Source: Schwartzia succinivorans DSM 10502 (GTDB lineage Bacteria > Bacillota > Negativicutes > Selenomonadales > Selenomonadaceae). From it: a stretch of DNA of 64,000 nt. How positions within the stretch are numbered: the first letter of the stretch is position 1; each line of letters opens with the position of its first letter. The notes beneath the pieces were generated by a model, which worked only from the letters and a program-made list of their open reading frames with translations, made no database searches and was not told the origin of the DNA. Position numbers and translations under genes: made by a program. This document shows, piece after piece, positions 27,080 through 38,331 of the stretch. The stretch is taken from contig NZ_FQUG01000007.1 of the NCBI RefSeq assembly GCF_900129225.1, positions 124,001-188,000 of the forward strand. Reading direction: 5' to 3'.

Positions 27080-27080
<1 letters not shown>
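24897..27080 (+). CDS. mutA: methylmalonyl-CoA mutase small (beta) subunit
   Basis: 727 residues from ATG 24897 (AAGGAGGG upstream). A TIM-barrel mutase domain (about 60-560) is followed by a B12-binding-like domain (about 595-727) that lacks the cobalamin ligand motif DxHxxG: the equivalent place reads [13 protein letters not shown]. That is typical of the non-catalytic subunit. It partners mutB in interconverting succinyl-CoA and methylmalonyl-CoA during succinate decarboxylation or propionate formation. It overlaps mutB by one base. GC and codon bias are higher than in neighbours, typical of a strongly expressed gene. Confidence 0.95.
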
Positions 27081-29278
<2,198 letters not shown>

Positions 29279-29288
29279 GAGGCACATT

Positions 29289-30479
29289 ATGGCAGAGTAC
29301 ACGACTTCTAAACCGGAATGGGCACCGGAAAAAGACGATGAAAACAAATTCGCCTGCGGTGTGATGAGCGGAATTGACGGCATCACCGACACCACAGTCG
29401 GCAACCTGAATCCGGCACTGAAAAACGGAACAATGAAGCCGAAGCGCAAGATGGTTCTGAGCGTAGACGACTACATAAAGGGAGTCAGCTCAGGCGACCG
29501 CGTCACTCTCGCCCGGGCCATCACGCTTATTGAAAGCAATAACCCCAAACACTTCAGAAAAGCGCAGCAGGTTCTGCAGGGACTTTTGCCGAAGACCGGA
29601 AAAGCACTGCGCATCGGTATTACAGGTGTGCCGGGCGCAGGAAAGAGCACGACCATTGAAGCCTTTGGCAACATGCTCTGCGACATGGGACATCGTGTAG
29701 CGGTGCTCGCGGTAGATCCGACCAGCTCAGTTACCCGCGGCTCCATTCTCGGTGATAAAACCCGCATGGGAACCCTTTCACGGCGTGAGGAAGCATTCAT
29801 CAGACCGTCCCCGGCAGGAGGGACTCTCGGTGGTGTCGCCCGCAAAAGCCGCGAAACGATGCTGCTTTGCGAAGCGGCGGGTTATGATATCATCCTTGTC
29901 GAGACAGTCGGCGTCGGGCAATCCGAGACGACCGTCCGCTCAATGGTAGACTTTTTCATGCTCATCGTCCTGACAGGCGCCGGTGACGAACTCCAGGGCA
30001 TCAAAAAAGGCATCATGGAGCTGGCGGACGCCATCGTCGTCAACAAAGCCGACGGAGACAATCTCCTCAAGGCAAAGGTTGCGCGCGCGGAATACGAGCG
30101 CATGATAGAGTTCATCCGGCCGGCCACAGAAGGCTGGCGAACCCACGCCTACCTGGCATCAGCGTACAAAAAAACGGGGCTTAAGGAGCTCTGGGATGTC
30201 ATTCGTGCCTTTGAAAAGGTCACCCATGAATCCGGAGTCTTCAAGCGCCGCCGCGACAGCCAGCTCTTGGATTGGGTGCACAGCATGATCGACGAGCATT
30301 TGCACAACCTCTTCTTCGACGATCCGGTAGTGCTTGGACGAATGCCCGAAATCCGGGAAGCTGTGCTCAAGGGTGTCATATCACCGACACAGGCAGTCGC
30401 CGAGCTCATCCACATATTTGATGTGCAAAGAGCAACGCAGCGCCATGTCGACCTTTTTCATCCGGAGAATCAGAAATAA
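29289..30479 (+). CDS. meaB: MeaB/ArgK-family G3E GTPase, mutase chaperone
   Basis: 396 residues, about 60 longer than typical MeaB at the N-terminus. Walker A GVPGAGKST (about 116-124), the metal-site DPTSS, a switch region with DIILVETVGVGQSE, and base-recognition NKAD. MeaB loads and protects AdoCbl in methylmalonyl-CoA mutase. The N-terminal extension (residues 1-65, containing CGVMSGIDGITD) is unlike other family members and may contact this two-subunit mutase. Confidence 0.93.
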   Translation: MAEYTTSKPEWAPEKDDENKFACGVMSGIDGITDTTVGNLNPALKNGTMKPKRKMVLSVDDYIKGVSSGDRVTLARAITLIESNNPKHFRKAQQVLQGLLPKTGKALRIGITGVPGAGKSTTIEAFGNMLCDMGHRVAVLAVDPTSSVTRGSILGDKTRMGTLSRREEAFIRPSPAGGTLGGVARKSRETMLLCEAAGYDIILVETVGVGQSETTVRSMVDFFMLIVLTGAGDELQGIKKGIMELADAIVVNKADGDNLLKAKVARAEYERMIEFIRPATEGWRTHAYLASAYKKTGLKELWDVIRAFEKVTHESGVFKRRRDSQLLDWVHSMIDEHLHNLFFDDPVVLGRMPEIREAVLKGVISPTQAVAELIHIFDVQRATQRHVDLFHPENQK

Positions 30480-30494
30480 CGGGAGGACGCCTCT

Positions 30495-31064
30495 ATGTAC
30501 ACGAAGAAAATATACTTCGCCGGAGGCAGCTTCTACGAGCTTCAGGAAGTGTTTGCTCGCATCGAGGGTGTTATCGGGGTAACTACAGGCTACATCAACT
30601 CCGAAACGCAAAATCCCACGCATGAGGAGGTACTGACGGGCAGAACAGGCGCAGCCATGGGAGTGGAGCTCTCCTTCGATCCCAAAAAGATCGACCTTTC
30701 ATCCCTCATGGATATCCTGTTTGCCGTCATCAACCCCTACAGCAAGGACAGACAAGGCGACTGTTTCGGGCCCATGTACCGAAGCGGAGTCTACTATACC
30801 TCGGCAGAAGATGAACCGATGGTGGAGTATCACATGAACTTCATCCGTAACCGGAAAAAAATCCCTGCCGCGACAGATGACTCCATAACGGTAAACGATC
30901 CAAACAGCGATCCTGCGGGAGCCCGCCAATGCTACGCAGAAGCAAAGCGGCTGAAAAATTTCACACCCGCAGCGGAGGAACACCAGAATTACCTGAAAAA
31001 ACACCCCGAAGTCAATACACACATTGACTTCGCACTACTGAAGGAACTGCATATCATCCGGTAA
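30495..31064 (+). CDS. MsrA-like protein with the catalytic Cys replaced by Ser
   Basis: 189 residues of clear MsrA fold: GVTTGYINSETQNPTHEEV, the YRSGVYY box and C-terminal FTPAAEEHQNYLKKHPE. The catalytic GCFWG motif reads GGSFYE (Ser12), so the nucleophilic Cys is missing; an extra Cys90 lies in GDCFGPMYRS where the family usually has GNDVG. It is 15 bp after meaB in the mutase operon, with a good GGGAGG site. It cannot act as a standard methionine sulfoxide reductase unless chemistry has shifted. Alternative: a binding protein or an isomerase-like role. Confidence 0.8.
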   Translation: MYTKKIYFAGGSFYELQEVFARIEGVIGVTTGYINSETQNPTHEEVLTGRTGAAMGVELSFDPKKIDLSSLMDILFAVINPYSKDRQGDCFGPMYRSGVYYTSAEDEPMVEYHMNFIRNRKKIPAATDDSITVNDPNSDPAGARQCYAEAKRLKNFTPAAEEHQNYLKKHPEVNTHIDFALLKELHIIR

Positions 31065-31069
31065 AACAG

Positions 31070-31107
31070 CACGGAGCCATGTCGAAAGACAAGGCTCCGT
31101 GTTTTTT
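31070..31107 (+). terminator. terminator of the mutAB operon
   Basis: CACGGAGCC pairs with GGCTCCGTG, then TTTTTTG. Confidence 0.85.
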
Positions 31108-31183
31108 GTTTACCATACTAAATGCCTGACTGTAATTATCATGATATAATAAACACAACACGCAACTGAACGGAGGGAGTATT

Positions 31184-31789
31184 ATGAAATGTGACTGCGC
31201 GAACTGTCCTACCCATGCCTGCTACACAAAGGGCATAAACTGCACGGGAGCAGATCTTGAGGATGTAAAGGCCCGCTACACAGAGGAAGAACGGAAAATC
31301 ATGGAGGCCGCGGCTTACGTAGAGGGCACCTTCTACAGCAACATCACACGCCTTGAGGAGACTGCTGAATTTGCCAAGGCCATGGGCTACAAGACTCTCG
31401 GCATGGCCTTTTGCATAGGGCTCAACTCAGAAGCAAAAACAATCGCACGCTATTATACGAAGCAGGGGTTCACATTTTACAGTGTCTGCTGCAAGAACTG
31501 CAGTGTTCCCAAAAAAGACCTCGGTCTGAAACAGGTCAAGCCTGAGCTTGACCACGAAGCCATGTGCAATCCTAAAATGCAGGCTGAGTTTCTTGCCGAA
31601 AAGGGCGTAGAGCTCTACATATCCTGCGGTCTCTGCGTAGGACATGATACCATATTCAACAAGAACTGCCCGGGACCTGTCACCACTCTTGTAGCAAAAG
31701 ACCGTGTACTGGCACATAATCCGCTGGGTGCGGTATATTCCCGCTACTGGAAACGCAAGCTCGGCATATTAGGAGACGGAGAAGTCTAA
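31184..31789 (+). CDS. DUF1847 cysteine-rich metal-binding-like protein
   Basis: 201 residues with clustered cysteines: CDCANCPTHAC at the start, CCKNCSVPKK in the middle, and SCGLCVGHD and NCPGP near the end. The pattern fits DUF1847, thought to bind zinc or an iron-sulfur cluster. Function unknown. GGAGGG precedes ATG 31184. It has its own terminator. Confidence 0.78.
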   Translation: MKCDCANCPTHACYTKGINCTGADLEDVKARYTEEERKIMEAAAYVEGTFYSNITRLEETAEFAKAMGYKTLGMAFCIGLNSEAKTIARYYTKQGFTFYSVCCKNCSVPKKDLGLKQVKPELDHEAMCNPKMQAEFLAEKGVELYISCGLCVGHDTIFNKNCPGPVTTLVAKDRVLAHNPLGAVYSRYWKRKLGILGDGEV

Positions 31790-31807
31790 AAAAATAATAA
31801 AATTGAT

Positions 31808-31849
31808 AAAAAAGCCGCTTTCCCGTGATATACTGGAAAGTGGCTTTTA
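31808..31849 (+). terminator. terminator after the DUF1847 gene
   Basis: AAAAGCCGCTTTCC pairs with GGAAAGTGGCTTTTATT; it lies just upstream of the MATE gene start. Confidence 0.75.
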
Positions 31850-31872
31850 TTCATTTTGAAAGGACCTCCTGT

Positions 31873-33240
31873 ATGGAACGTAATCTAACCACAGGCAGCA
31901 TAGGAAAGGCTGTCCTCGTTTTTTCTGTACCATATCTAATTACATATTTTCTTCAGATGTTTTACGGCATGGCTGACCTTTTTATCGTAGGACAGTACAA
32001 CGGTGTCGATGAAATCACCGCCGTTGCTGTGGGCAGTCAGATTATGCACATGGCAACTGTCATGCTTGTAGGTCTCGCCATGGGAACAACGGTATGCATA
32101 GCACGGGCGGTAGGAGCAGGGGACAAGGAGCGCATCGCTCAGGCAGTAGGCAATACGTCGATACTCTTTTTCGGGGTCTCCCTCGCGGCTACCATTCTTA
32201 CACTGCTGTTTCTGGATTCAATCGTTTCCCTCATGGCCACACCCGCAGCTGCCGTTCCCGGAACGACCTCATATCTTTTTATCTGTTTTCTCGGCATTCC
32301 ATTTATCACAGCCTATAACGTCATCAGCGCAATGTTCCGTGGGCTTGGCGACACCAAAAGCCCCCTTTATTTCGTTGCAGTAGCATGCATATTGAACATT
32401 GCCCTTGATTATTTTTTCATAGGCGGAATGGGGCTCGGTGCTAAAGGTGCCGCCTATGCTACGGTCCTTGCCCAGGCTTCCAGTGTTCTCTTCTCGCTTA
32501 TTTATGTACACCTGCGCGATACCGGCATAACCCTGAAGCTTTCCTGTCTTCGCCCGAACCACGCGGTTTTCCGTGAGCTGCTTCGTGTAGGCGTTCCTAT
32601 CTGCATGCAGGATGCCTTCATTCAGATTACATTTATCATACTCACCATTATCGCCAACAGCCGCGGCCTTGAACAGGCTGCCGCAGTCGGCATAGTTGAA
32701 AAGCTTCTGGGCTTTTTCTTCCTTGTGCCATCTTCAATGCTTTCAGCGGTTTCGGCGCTTGCAGCTCAGAATCTTGGCGCAGGAAAGCCCGACCGCGCCC
32801 GAGGCACGCTTAATTACGCGTTGGGCATTGTAATAACATACGGTCTTGCAGTAGGCGTTCTGATGCAGTTCTTTTCCCCCCATGTACTCTCAAAATTCAC
32901 CACAGATACGGCTGTAATCGCCATGGGATGCGATTATATGGGAGCTTATATATGGGATGTCACCCTTGGTGGCATACAGTTCTGCTACAGCGGCTATTTC
33001 TGCGCATACGGTATTTCCATCGCGGCCTTTATACACAACGCCGTTTCAAGTGTCACTGTACGAGTTCCGGGGGCATACCTTGCCGTCATACTCTGGCCTG
33101 AAACCCTCATGCCAATGGGCGCGGCTGCTCCCATTGGGTCCCTTCTCTCAATCATCATCTGCCTCTTTATCATCAGATGGATGAAACGACATCCTGAAAA
33201 GCTTCCGGGATTTCCAAAGGTAAAGGAGGAATCGCCTTGA
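31873..33240 (+). CDS. MATE-family multidrug/drug-cation antiporter
   Basis: 455 residues from ATG 31873 (AGGACCTCCT upstream). Twelve membrane helices in two related halves; N-terminal MERNLTTGSIGKAVLVFSVP and the conserved MFRGLGDTKSP loop and ALAAQNLGAGKPDRA of the second half are family marks. It exports drugs or metabolites using Na+ or H+. It overlaps the deformylase gene by four bases. Confidence 0.92.
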   Translation: MERNLTTGSIGKAVLVFSVPYLITYFLQMFYGMADLFIVGQYNGVDEITAVAVGSQIMHMATVMLVGLAMGTTVCIARAVGAGDKERIAQAVGNTSILFFGVSLAATILTLLFLDSIVSLMATPAAAVPGTTSYLFICFLGIPFITAYNVISAMFRGLGDTKSPLYFVAVACILNIALDYFFIGGMGLGAKGAAYATVLAQASSVLFSLIYVHLRDTGITLKLSCLRPNHAVFRELLRVGVPICMQDAFIQITFIILTIIANSRGLEQAAAVGIVEKLLGFFFLVPSSMLSAVSALAAQNLGAGKPDRARGTLNYALGIVITYGLAVGVLMQFFSPHVLSKFTTDTAVIAMGCDYMGAYIWDVTLGGIQFCYSGYFCAYGISIAAFIHNAVSSVTVRVPGAYLAVILWPETLMPMGAAAPIGSLLSIIICLFIIRWMKRHPEKLPGFPKVKEESP

Positions 33241-33650
33241 TAAAAAATATTATCCATGATGAAGATTTTCTTAAACAACCGTCTGCTCCTGCCACAAAGG
33301 AGGATATCCCGACAGCATGGGATTTGATTGATACGCTTGCTTTTCATAAAGAGCATTGTGTCGGTATGGCCGCAAATATGATAGGCGTTCTAAAAAATAT
33401 AATCGTTATAAATACAGGAACTGAAACCATCGCAATGCTTAATCCGGAAATCGTAAAGACCTCAGCCAAACGGTATAAAACAGAGGAAGGATGCCTTTCT
33501 CTTAACGGTGAACGCGAAACAGAGCGGTTCGAATCAGTTGAGGTGAAATATCGTGACATGGATTGGAACAAGCAGAAACAGAAATTTTCAGGTTTTCCCG
33601 CTCAAATTGTTCAGCATGAGATAGACCACTGCAATGGAATCCTGATTTGA
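33237..33650 (+). CDS. def: peptide deformylase-like protein
   Basis: 137 residues with TTG start overlapping the MATE stop. Motifs II and III are intact, EEGCLSL (metal Cys) and QHEIDH (HExxH-type). Motif I reads VGMAANMIG, so the usual Gln that stabilises the transition state is Met. The short form is common in Firmicutes as a second deformylase. It removes N-terminal formyl groups, or has another amide substrate. Confidence 0.85.
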   Translation: MIKNIIHDEDFLKQPSAPATKEDIPTAWDLIDTLAFHKEHCVGMAANMIGVLKNIIVINTGTETIAMLNPEIVKTSAKRYKTEEGCLSLNGERETERFESVEVKYRDMDWNKQKQKFSGFPAQIVQHEIDHCNGILI

Positions 33651-33661
33651 TTTAAACACGC

Positions 33662-33702
33662 AAAAAGAACGAAACCGCTAACCCTGCGATTTCGTTCTTT
33701 TT
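33662..33702. terminator. bidirectional terminator
   Basis: AAAAAGAACGAAA pairs with TTTCGTTCTTTTT between convergent genes. Confidence 0.8.
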
Positions 33703-33713
33703 ATGTGCTCCGC

Positions 33714-34157
33714 TCATCCGAATAAATCATCGAGCAGAGCCTGTTTCGGAACAAATTTCATTTTCTGCTGTGCTGTTAATCGCGTACCATCGGACGCGCG
33801 CGGAATATCCGCTGACGGATCCGGAACCTCCTTATAGTGCGGGCGCTTGAAATATCGGTCAACGATATTGCCTTGTTCGTAGTGCGTCACCATAATCGTT
33901 CCATCCGGCAGTATACGGCGTATAATCTCCGTAACCTGACGCTGTGCCTGCAGTGCCTCAAGCTCTTTTCTTACCTCATCCTTCTTTTCAAGCGTTTCTT
34001 CAAGTGTATCCCCACGCTCTTCCACGAAACGACGGAATAAAGACTTAAAATCCTGCTGCTGCGCCTTATTTTGCTGTTTCTTATCGGTCGACGACGACGT
34101 TGCCGATACCGGCTGCATAAAAAGACCTGTATGTCTGGATGAAATAAACTCTGCCAT
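33714..34157 (-). CDS. hypothetical protein with coiled-coil segment
   Basis: 147 residues from ATG 34157 (AAGGAGGTGAG upstream, very strong). Ser/Thr/Gln-rich N-terminus (about 15-40), a charged helix (about 45-85, EERGDTLEETLEKKDEVRKE) likely a coiled coil, and a compact strand region ILPDGTIMVTHYEQGNIVDRY. No family recognised. It may be a flagellar, structural or phage-like accessory protein; nothing nearby decides this. Confidence 0.6.
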   Translation of the reverse strand: MAEFISSRHTGLFMQPVSATSSSTDKKQQNKAQQQDFKSLFRRFVEERGDTLEETLEKKDEVRKELEALQAQRQVTEIIRRILPDGTIMVTHYEQGNIVDRYFKRPHYKEVPDPSADIPRASDGTRLTAQQKMKFVPKQALLDDLFG

Positions 34158-34233
34158 GATTCTCACCTCCTTATATCTATATATCGACACAAGGAGATGG
34201 GTTCTTAACTATAAATCGAAAAATAATAGGACT

Positions 34234-34563
34234 TTAAGGAAGATAAAATTGGACTAAAAGCATATAGACGGACGTTCCTCCCATGACGGAAATAAGCATC
34301 TGCCTGAGCCACAGATGAAGTCCTACAGTGAAAATAATTGCGATAATTTCAGGAATGCCATGTGCTCCCGTAAGAAAAGATGTATTTTTGAGGCAGTAAA
34401 CGATGAGCATGGCAAATATTGCAGAGGGAAGAGCATTTCCAAGGTATCTTACCATAGGCGGCGTCGGTTTTTTCGACGAAAAAAGTATAAACGGAAGGGC
34501 TCTTGTGGTAACGCTTGCCAATCCGCAAAGCATTACTGTAACAACCTCTTCATAAAATGTCAT
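34234..34563 (-). CDS. azlD: AzlD-family branched-chain amino acid exporter subunit
   Basis: 109 residues, three to four membrane helices, with the AzlD segments TRALPFILF and PPMVRYLGNALPSAIFAML. It forms an exporter with AzlC, whose gene overlaps by four bases. Family role: efflux of branched-chain amino acids or analogues. Confidence 0.88.
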   Translation of the reverse strand: MTFYEEVVTVMLCGLASVTTRALPFILFSSKKPTPPMVRYLGNALPSAIFAMLIVYCLKNTSFLTGAHGIPEIIAIIFTVGLHLWLRQMLISVMGGTSVYMLLVQFYLP

Positions 34564-35264
34564 GATGGGTTCACCGTCTTTTCCAAGTATCTGCGTCCAA
34601 AAACAAGTATTACAAGAATCATGCCCATTGTCGGAACCATGAAGGAATCAGCCCCAAATACGTTGAGACACACTACCGCAGAGAGCATTCCAATACATGC
34701 AGTATAGTGCTTCCTTTCGTGAAGCAGCTGCTCAAGAAAAATCACGACAAACATCGCGGTCATGACAAAATCAAGACCTCTTGTATCAAAGGTCAGCAAC
34801 GAACCCAAAAGTCCGCCGAGCGTTGCGCCGCCCACCCAATATAATTGATTAAGAAGTGTCACCCAGAACATAAACCATCCACGGTCTATCCCCTCAGGAA
34901 TCCTGGCTGTAAAATTTATTGAAAAGGATTCATCACAGAGTCCGTATATCAAATACCAGCGTTTCCAGCCAAGTCCCTTGAACCGGTCAAGCATAGCAAT
35001 TCCATAAAAAAGATGCCTTGCCTGTATCATTAACGCAAGAAGAAACACCTCTGCCGGCGCAAAGGGAGACAACAGCATAGACACCGCAACAAATTCCAAA
35101 GAACCTCCGAATATCACCGCCGACATGATCATGGGATACCAAAAAGAAAATCCCGATACATTCATGTACACTCCGTAGGCCATACCAAGAAAAAGAAACC
35201 CCGCAAGAATCGGAATCGTATTTGGAAGAGCTGCCCTGAAGGCATTTATCCGTGTATTATTCAT
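34560..35264 (-). CDS. azlC: AzlC-family branched-chain amino acid exporter subunit
   Basis: 234 residues with about six to seven helices and the AzlC patterns FLFLGMAYGVYM, GGSLEFVAVSML and ARHLFYGIAM. Its ATG overlaps the rep stop codon by four bases, so a metabolite exporter is translationally coupled to the replication initiator. That coupling is unusual and may be accidental cargo. Confidence 0.9.
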   Translation of the reverse strand: MNNTRINAFRAALPNTIPILAGFLFLGMAYGVYMNVSGFSFWYPMIMSAVIFGGSLEFVAVSMLLSPFAPAEVFLLALMIQARHLFYGIAMLDRFKGLGWKRWYLIYGLCDESFSINFTARIPEGIDRGWFMFWVTLLNQLYWVGGATLGGLLGSLLTFDTRGLDFVMTAMFVVIFLEQLLHERKHYTACIGMLSAVVCLNVFGADSFMVPTMGMILVILVFGRRYLEKTVNPS

Positions 35265-36271
35265 TCAGCAGCTGCGCTCTTTTCTGACTTACTTCCGAAA
35301 AGGTTTTCCATATGCGGAGAATGATAGCCTTGTCTCTCAAGCTCTCTTCTCAGGCTTCCGTCTGAAGGAACATGCTGAACCGGCTCCGGACGCATAATCG
35401 GCTTTTCCTCTGTTCTTTTTTTCTGAGATGGATATTTTACGTAGGTATAATCCTTCTCAGATGCTTCATACGTCTTTGTATCGTCCGTCATATCCTCAGG
35501 AACATTAGAAATATCCATCCGAATGAGGAATGCAACTATACGCCGTCCCTCCTTGATGGATTCATAGCTCATTATATAGTTTGTCTTTTTGTTGATTTCA
35601 CGGATTGGTCCGTCAAGGACACGGCTTCTGAAATGAGCAATGCGGTCGTAGGCACCGTCAGGAACATCAAGCACATTTCTAAGCTCTTCTACGGTAAACT
35701 TTCGCTCGATTATTCCCGTACCGTTCTTACGGGCAAAGCCCCTGTACTGAATCAAAAGCTCAACAAGACGCCATGCGTAGGAAGAGCTGAGGGGAAAAAT
35801 CTGCCTCATGGTAATACGCGTGTAGCCATAGTCCTTATCCAAAAGCTGCAGGAGATACGGCTTCATATCATCACCGAACTTCATTATGAGGCCTTCATCT
35901 CCAATATAGCGGAACGACTGGAAAATAACCGACTCGCCGCCCTTATCCTTTGGATTTTTAGGATTTTGAGGAGGAAGCTTTACGGTATGGGAAAGCATTT
36001 TCTTCGCAATGGACGGGACAACGTTAAGATACTTATCATTGCCCAGCGCCGCTGCAAGAGCAGCAGGTTTAATTTTAATCTGCTTGAATTCAGTCTCATT
36101 CCATGGGTCCACAGCCTGAAGCGCCAGCGCAAAAAGACGCAGCTGCAGAGTATCCATTCCTTTTCTGACATTAATCAGCGGATTTGCCTGATATATACTG
36201 TCACGGAAAGGAGCAAGCTCGAAGCTGCCGCATTCTTCATATGTCTCTTTTTCATCTTCCTTGCGTTCCAT
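35261..36271 (-). CDS. repB: Rep_3-family plasmid replication initiator
   Basis: 336 residues. Two winged-helix domains typical of Rep_3 (RepB/RepE) proteins: the N-terminal NPLINVRKGMDTLQLRLFALAL and the middle RQIFPLSSSYAWRLVELLIQYRG. The C-terminal about 60 residues are a charged tail without structure. It binds iterons to open the origin and, as a dimer, to repress itself. The 14 iterons lie just upstream of its start, as expected. Start ATG 36271 follows a GAGGTGA site. Confidence 0.9.
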   Translation of the reverse strand: MERKEDEKETYEECGSFELAPFRDSIYQANPLINVRKGMDTLQLRLFALALQAVDPWNETEFKQIKIKPAALAAALGNDKYLNVVPSIAKKMLSHTVKLPPQNPKNPKDKGGESVIFQSFRYIGDEGLIMKFGDDMKPYLLQLLDKDYGYTRITMRQIFPLSSSYAWRLVELLIQYRGFARKNGTGIIERKFTVEELRNVLDVPDGAYDRIAHFRSRVLDGPIREINKKTNYIMSYESIKEGRRIVAFLIRMDISNVPEDMTDDTKTYEASEKDYTYVKYPSQKKRTEEKPIMRPEPVQHVPSDGSLRRELERQGYHSPHMENLFGSKSEKSAAAE

Positions 36272-36335
36272 AACTTATTTCACCTCAAGATGTAGTATAT
36301 CATTAAGTATCACATACATCAACGCCTGCGTGACA

Positions 36336-36896
36336 CTTACAATTTGGTGTCATTTAGGGCTTACTTTTTGTGACATTTACATTTTACACTTACAATTTGG
36401 TGTTATATAAAATGAAAAATTCGGCTTTGGGAAGAATCTTCACTTACAATTTGGTGTCATTTCGAGCTTACAATCCGGTGTCATATATGCCTTATTTAAT
36501 GAAAAAAATTTTTTAAATTTTTTCACTTACTTTTTGTGATATTACACGATACTGTGTTAGGTACAATGAAAAATACTACATGTACTGCTTACTTTTTGTG
36601 ACATTAATAAAATCCATCAAAGCTTTTCACTTGTTTTAACAGATCACTTTTTTCCCTTTGATAACATGTGGCCGCTTGTCTTCTCTGCTAAACTGTGATA
36701 TTTTACCTCCGGAAACTTTTTCAGACTTACTTTTTGTGACATATCCCTGTGAATACTGTATTTTCCGCCTGCTTACTTTTTGTGATATATACTTACCTTT
36801 TGGTATCATTTTCTTACATTTTGCGGATATATCGCTTACTTTTAGTGGTTTCTATTCTTACTTTTCGTGTACACATCGCTTACAATATGTAGACAT
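36336..36896 (+). repeat. origin of replication: iteron array (14 units)
   Basis: Fourteen direct repeats of a 17-18 bp unit of two flavours, CTTACTTTTTGTGACAT and CTTACAATTTGGTGTCAT, at 36336, 36360, 36389, 36443, 36467, 36526, 36588, 36726, 36772, 36791, 36813, 36834, 36857 and 36879. Spacing is irregular. AT-rich stretches (36490-36530, 36600-36660) could be the unwinding element. I saw no gene between 36272 and 37105. Confidence 0.88.
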
Positions 36897-37105
36897 AAAA
36901 TCTCGGAAACCATTGATTTTTCAAGGTTTCATGATTCCTAAAGTATTTAAAGTTCTTATAAAGAATTAAAATATAATTTTTTATCTTTTTCTTTTATCCG
37001 TATCCCTTTAATTCTTCCCGATAAATTATTCTTCTGCCGTGAATGAGAGATTTTTTCTTTGCTGTATTGTGGTATACTGAATACATACAGATAGGGGGAA
37101 AGCCC

Positions 37106-38068
37106 ATGAAACGTGATCAAATAAAAGCTATGGTCTATGGACACGCCATCGGCGACGCGCTTGGCGTTCCTGTAGAATTTCAGACAAGAGAGCAGCTGTC
37201 AAGAAATCCGATTGAGGATATGCAGGGAGGGGGAACCTACAATATGCCTGCAGGTTCCTGGTCTGATGATACCAGTATGACGCTCTGTGTTCTTGACAGT
37301 TTGTCGGAAAAAGGAAGTATTGATTATGAAAATATAATGCAGCATTTCATGCGCTGGCTGGATTCAGAATATACACCAACCGGTAAGGTATTTGATATAG
37401 GCCACGGCACAATGAAGGCACTTATGCGTTACAAAAAAGGAGCGAAACCGCTTGAGAGTGGAGGCCGCTCCGAGCGTGACAACGGAAATGGCTCTCTCAT
37501 GAGAATCAGTCCTGTACCGCTCTTTCTGGCGCTTACAAAAGATAAGCTGGATGACGAGGCAATGGAGCTTGTGCACAAGGTTTCATCATTAACTCATGCG
37601 CATCCCAGAAGTCTTATAGCCTGCGGCATATATACCCATATTGCCTTCGGACTTCTGAAGGGCAAGGGTGTAACGGACGCCATAACAGATGGTATAACAT
37701 CAGCCGAAGAATACTATTCCGAGCATAGCGAATTTATGCTTGAAAAGGAAATGTACGACCGTGTATGGAATCTTCGCCGTTTCAAAGCACTGCAGGAAGC
37801 TGATATAAGAAGCAGCGGATACGTCATTGATACTTTAGAGGCCTCATTATGGTGCTTCATGACAACAAAGAGCTATCGGGCCTGTGTTCTTAAGGCCGTT
37901 AATCTTGGAGAGGATACGGATACTGTCGCTGCGATTGCCGGTGGTCTTGCGGGACTGGCTTACGGCTGGTACGATATCCAGGATGACTGGAAGAAAAAAC
38001 TCCTGCGGACTGATTTTATAGACGGTGTCTGTGAGAGATTTGCAGATAAATTCAATATAGGGAATTGA
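37106..38068 (+). CDS. ADP-ribosylglycohydrolase family protein
   Basis: 320 residues from ATG 37106 (AGGGGGAAAG upstream). Metal-site motifs: GHAIGDALGVPVEF, GSWSDDTSMTL (SDDT), and GEDTDTVAAIAGGLAG near the C-terminus. It removes ADP-ribose from proteins or acetyl-ADP-ribose, of the DraG type; the target is unknown. It lies just past the origin, between iteron groups. Confidence 0.9.
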   Translation: MKRDQIKAMVYGHAIGDALGVPVEFQTREQLSRNPIEDMQGGGTYNMPAGSWSDDTSMTLCVLDSLSEKGSIDYENIMQHFMRWLDSEYTPTGKVFDIGHGTMKALMRYKKGAKPLESGGRSERDNGNGSLMRISPVPLFLALTKDKLDDEAMELVHKVSSLTHAHPRSLIACGIYTHIAFGLLKGKGVTDAITDGITSAEEYYSEHSEFMLEKEMYDRVWNLRRFKALQEADIRSSGYVIDTLEASLWCFMTTKSYRACVLKAVNLGEDTDTVAAIAGGLAGLAYGWYDIQDDWKKKLLRTDFIDGVCERFADKFNIGN

Positions 38069-38073
38069 TTTTT

Positions 38074-38112
38074 AGCAGGATTGTATCGTTGTGTCAGATA
38101 TAATCCTGCTTC
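38074..38112 (+). terminator. hairpin after the glycohydrolase gene
   Basis: AGCAGGATT pairs with AATCCTGCT around a 20-base loop, followed by TCTGTTT. Confidence 0.55.
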
Positions 38113-38142
38113 TGTTTATGATTATTGGCCAAGTTGTTCTTT

Positions 38143-38271
38143 ATGACACCAAAAAGTAAGTAAATTGATTAAATGTCACAAAAAGTAAGCTGATGAATAT
38201 CTGCGGATAAATTTTTCAGAGGCAGGAAGTGAAAAAATGCTTCTGAAAAGTATACTTACTTTTTGTGACAT
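38143..38271. repeat. outlying iterons (three units, two orientations)
   Basis: Units at 38143-38160 and 38173-38189 are inverted relative to the one at 38255-38271 (CTTACTTTTTGTGACAT). They match the origin iterons and may act in handcuffing or copy control. Confidence 0.8.
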
Positions 38272-38331
38272 TTGGAATAGCGTTATTGTTTAATGTAACG
38301 ATAATTAGCTTGAATAAAAAGGATATTATGC

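Noticed and set aside
36336-36896. CRISPR array
   Set aside because: Repeats are 17-18 bp, degenerate, irregularly spaced and next to rep, so they are iterons. No CRISPR array was seen anywhere in the window.
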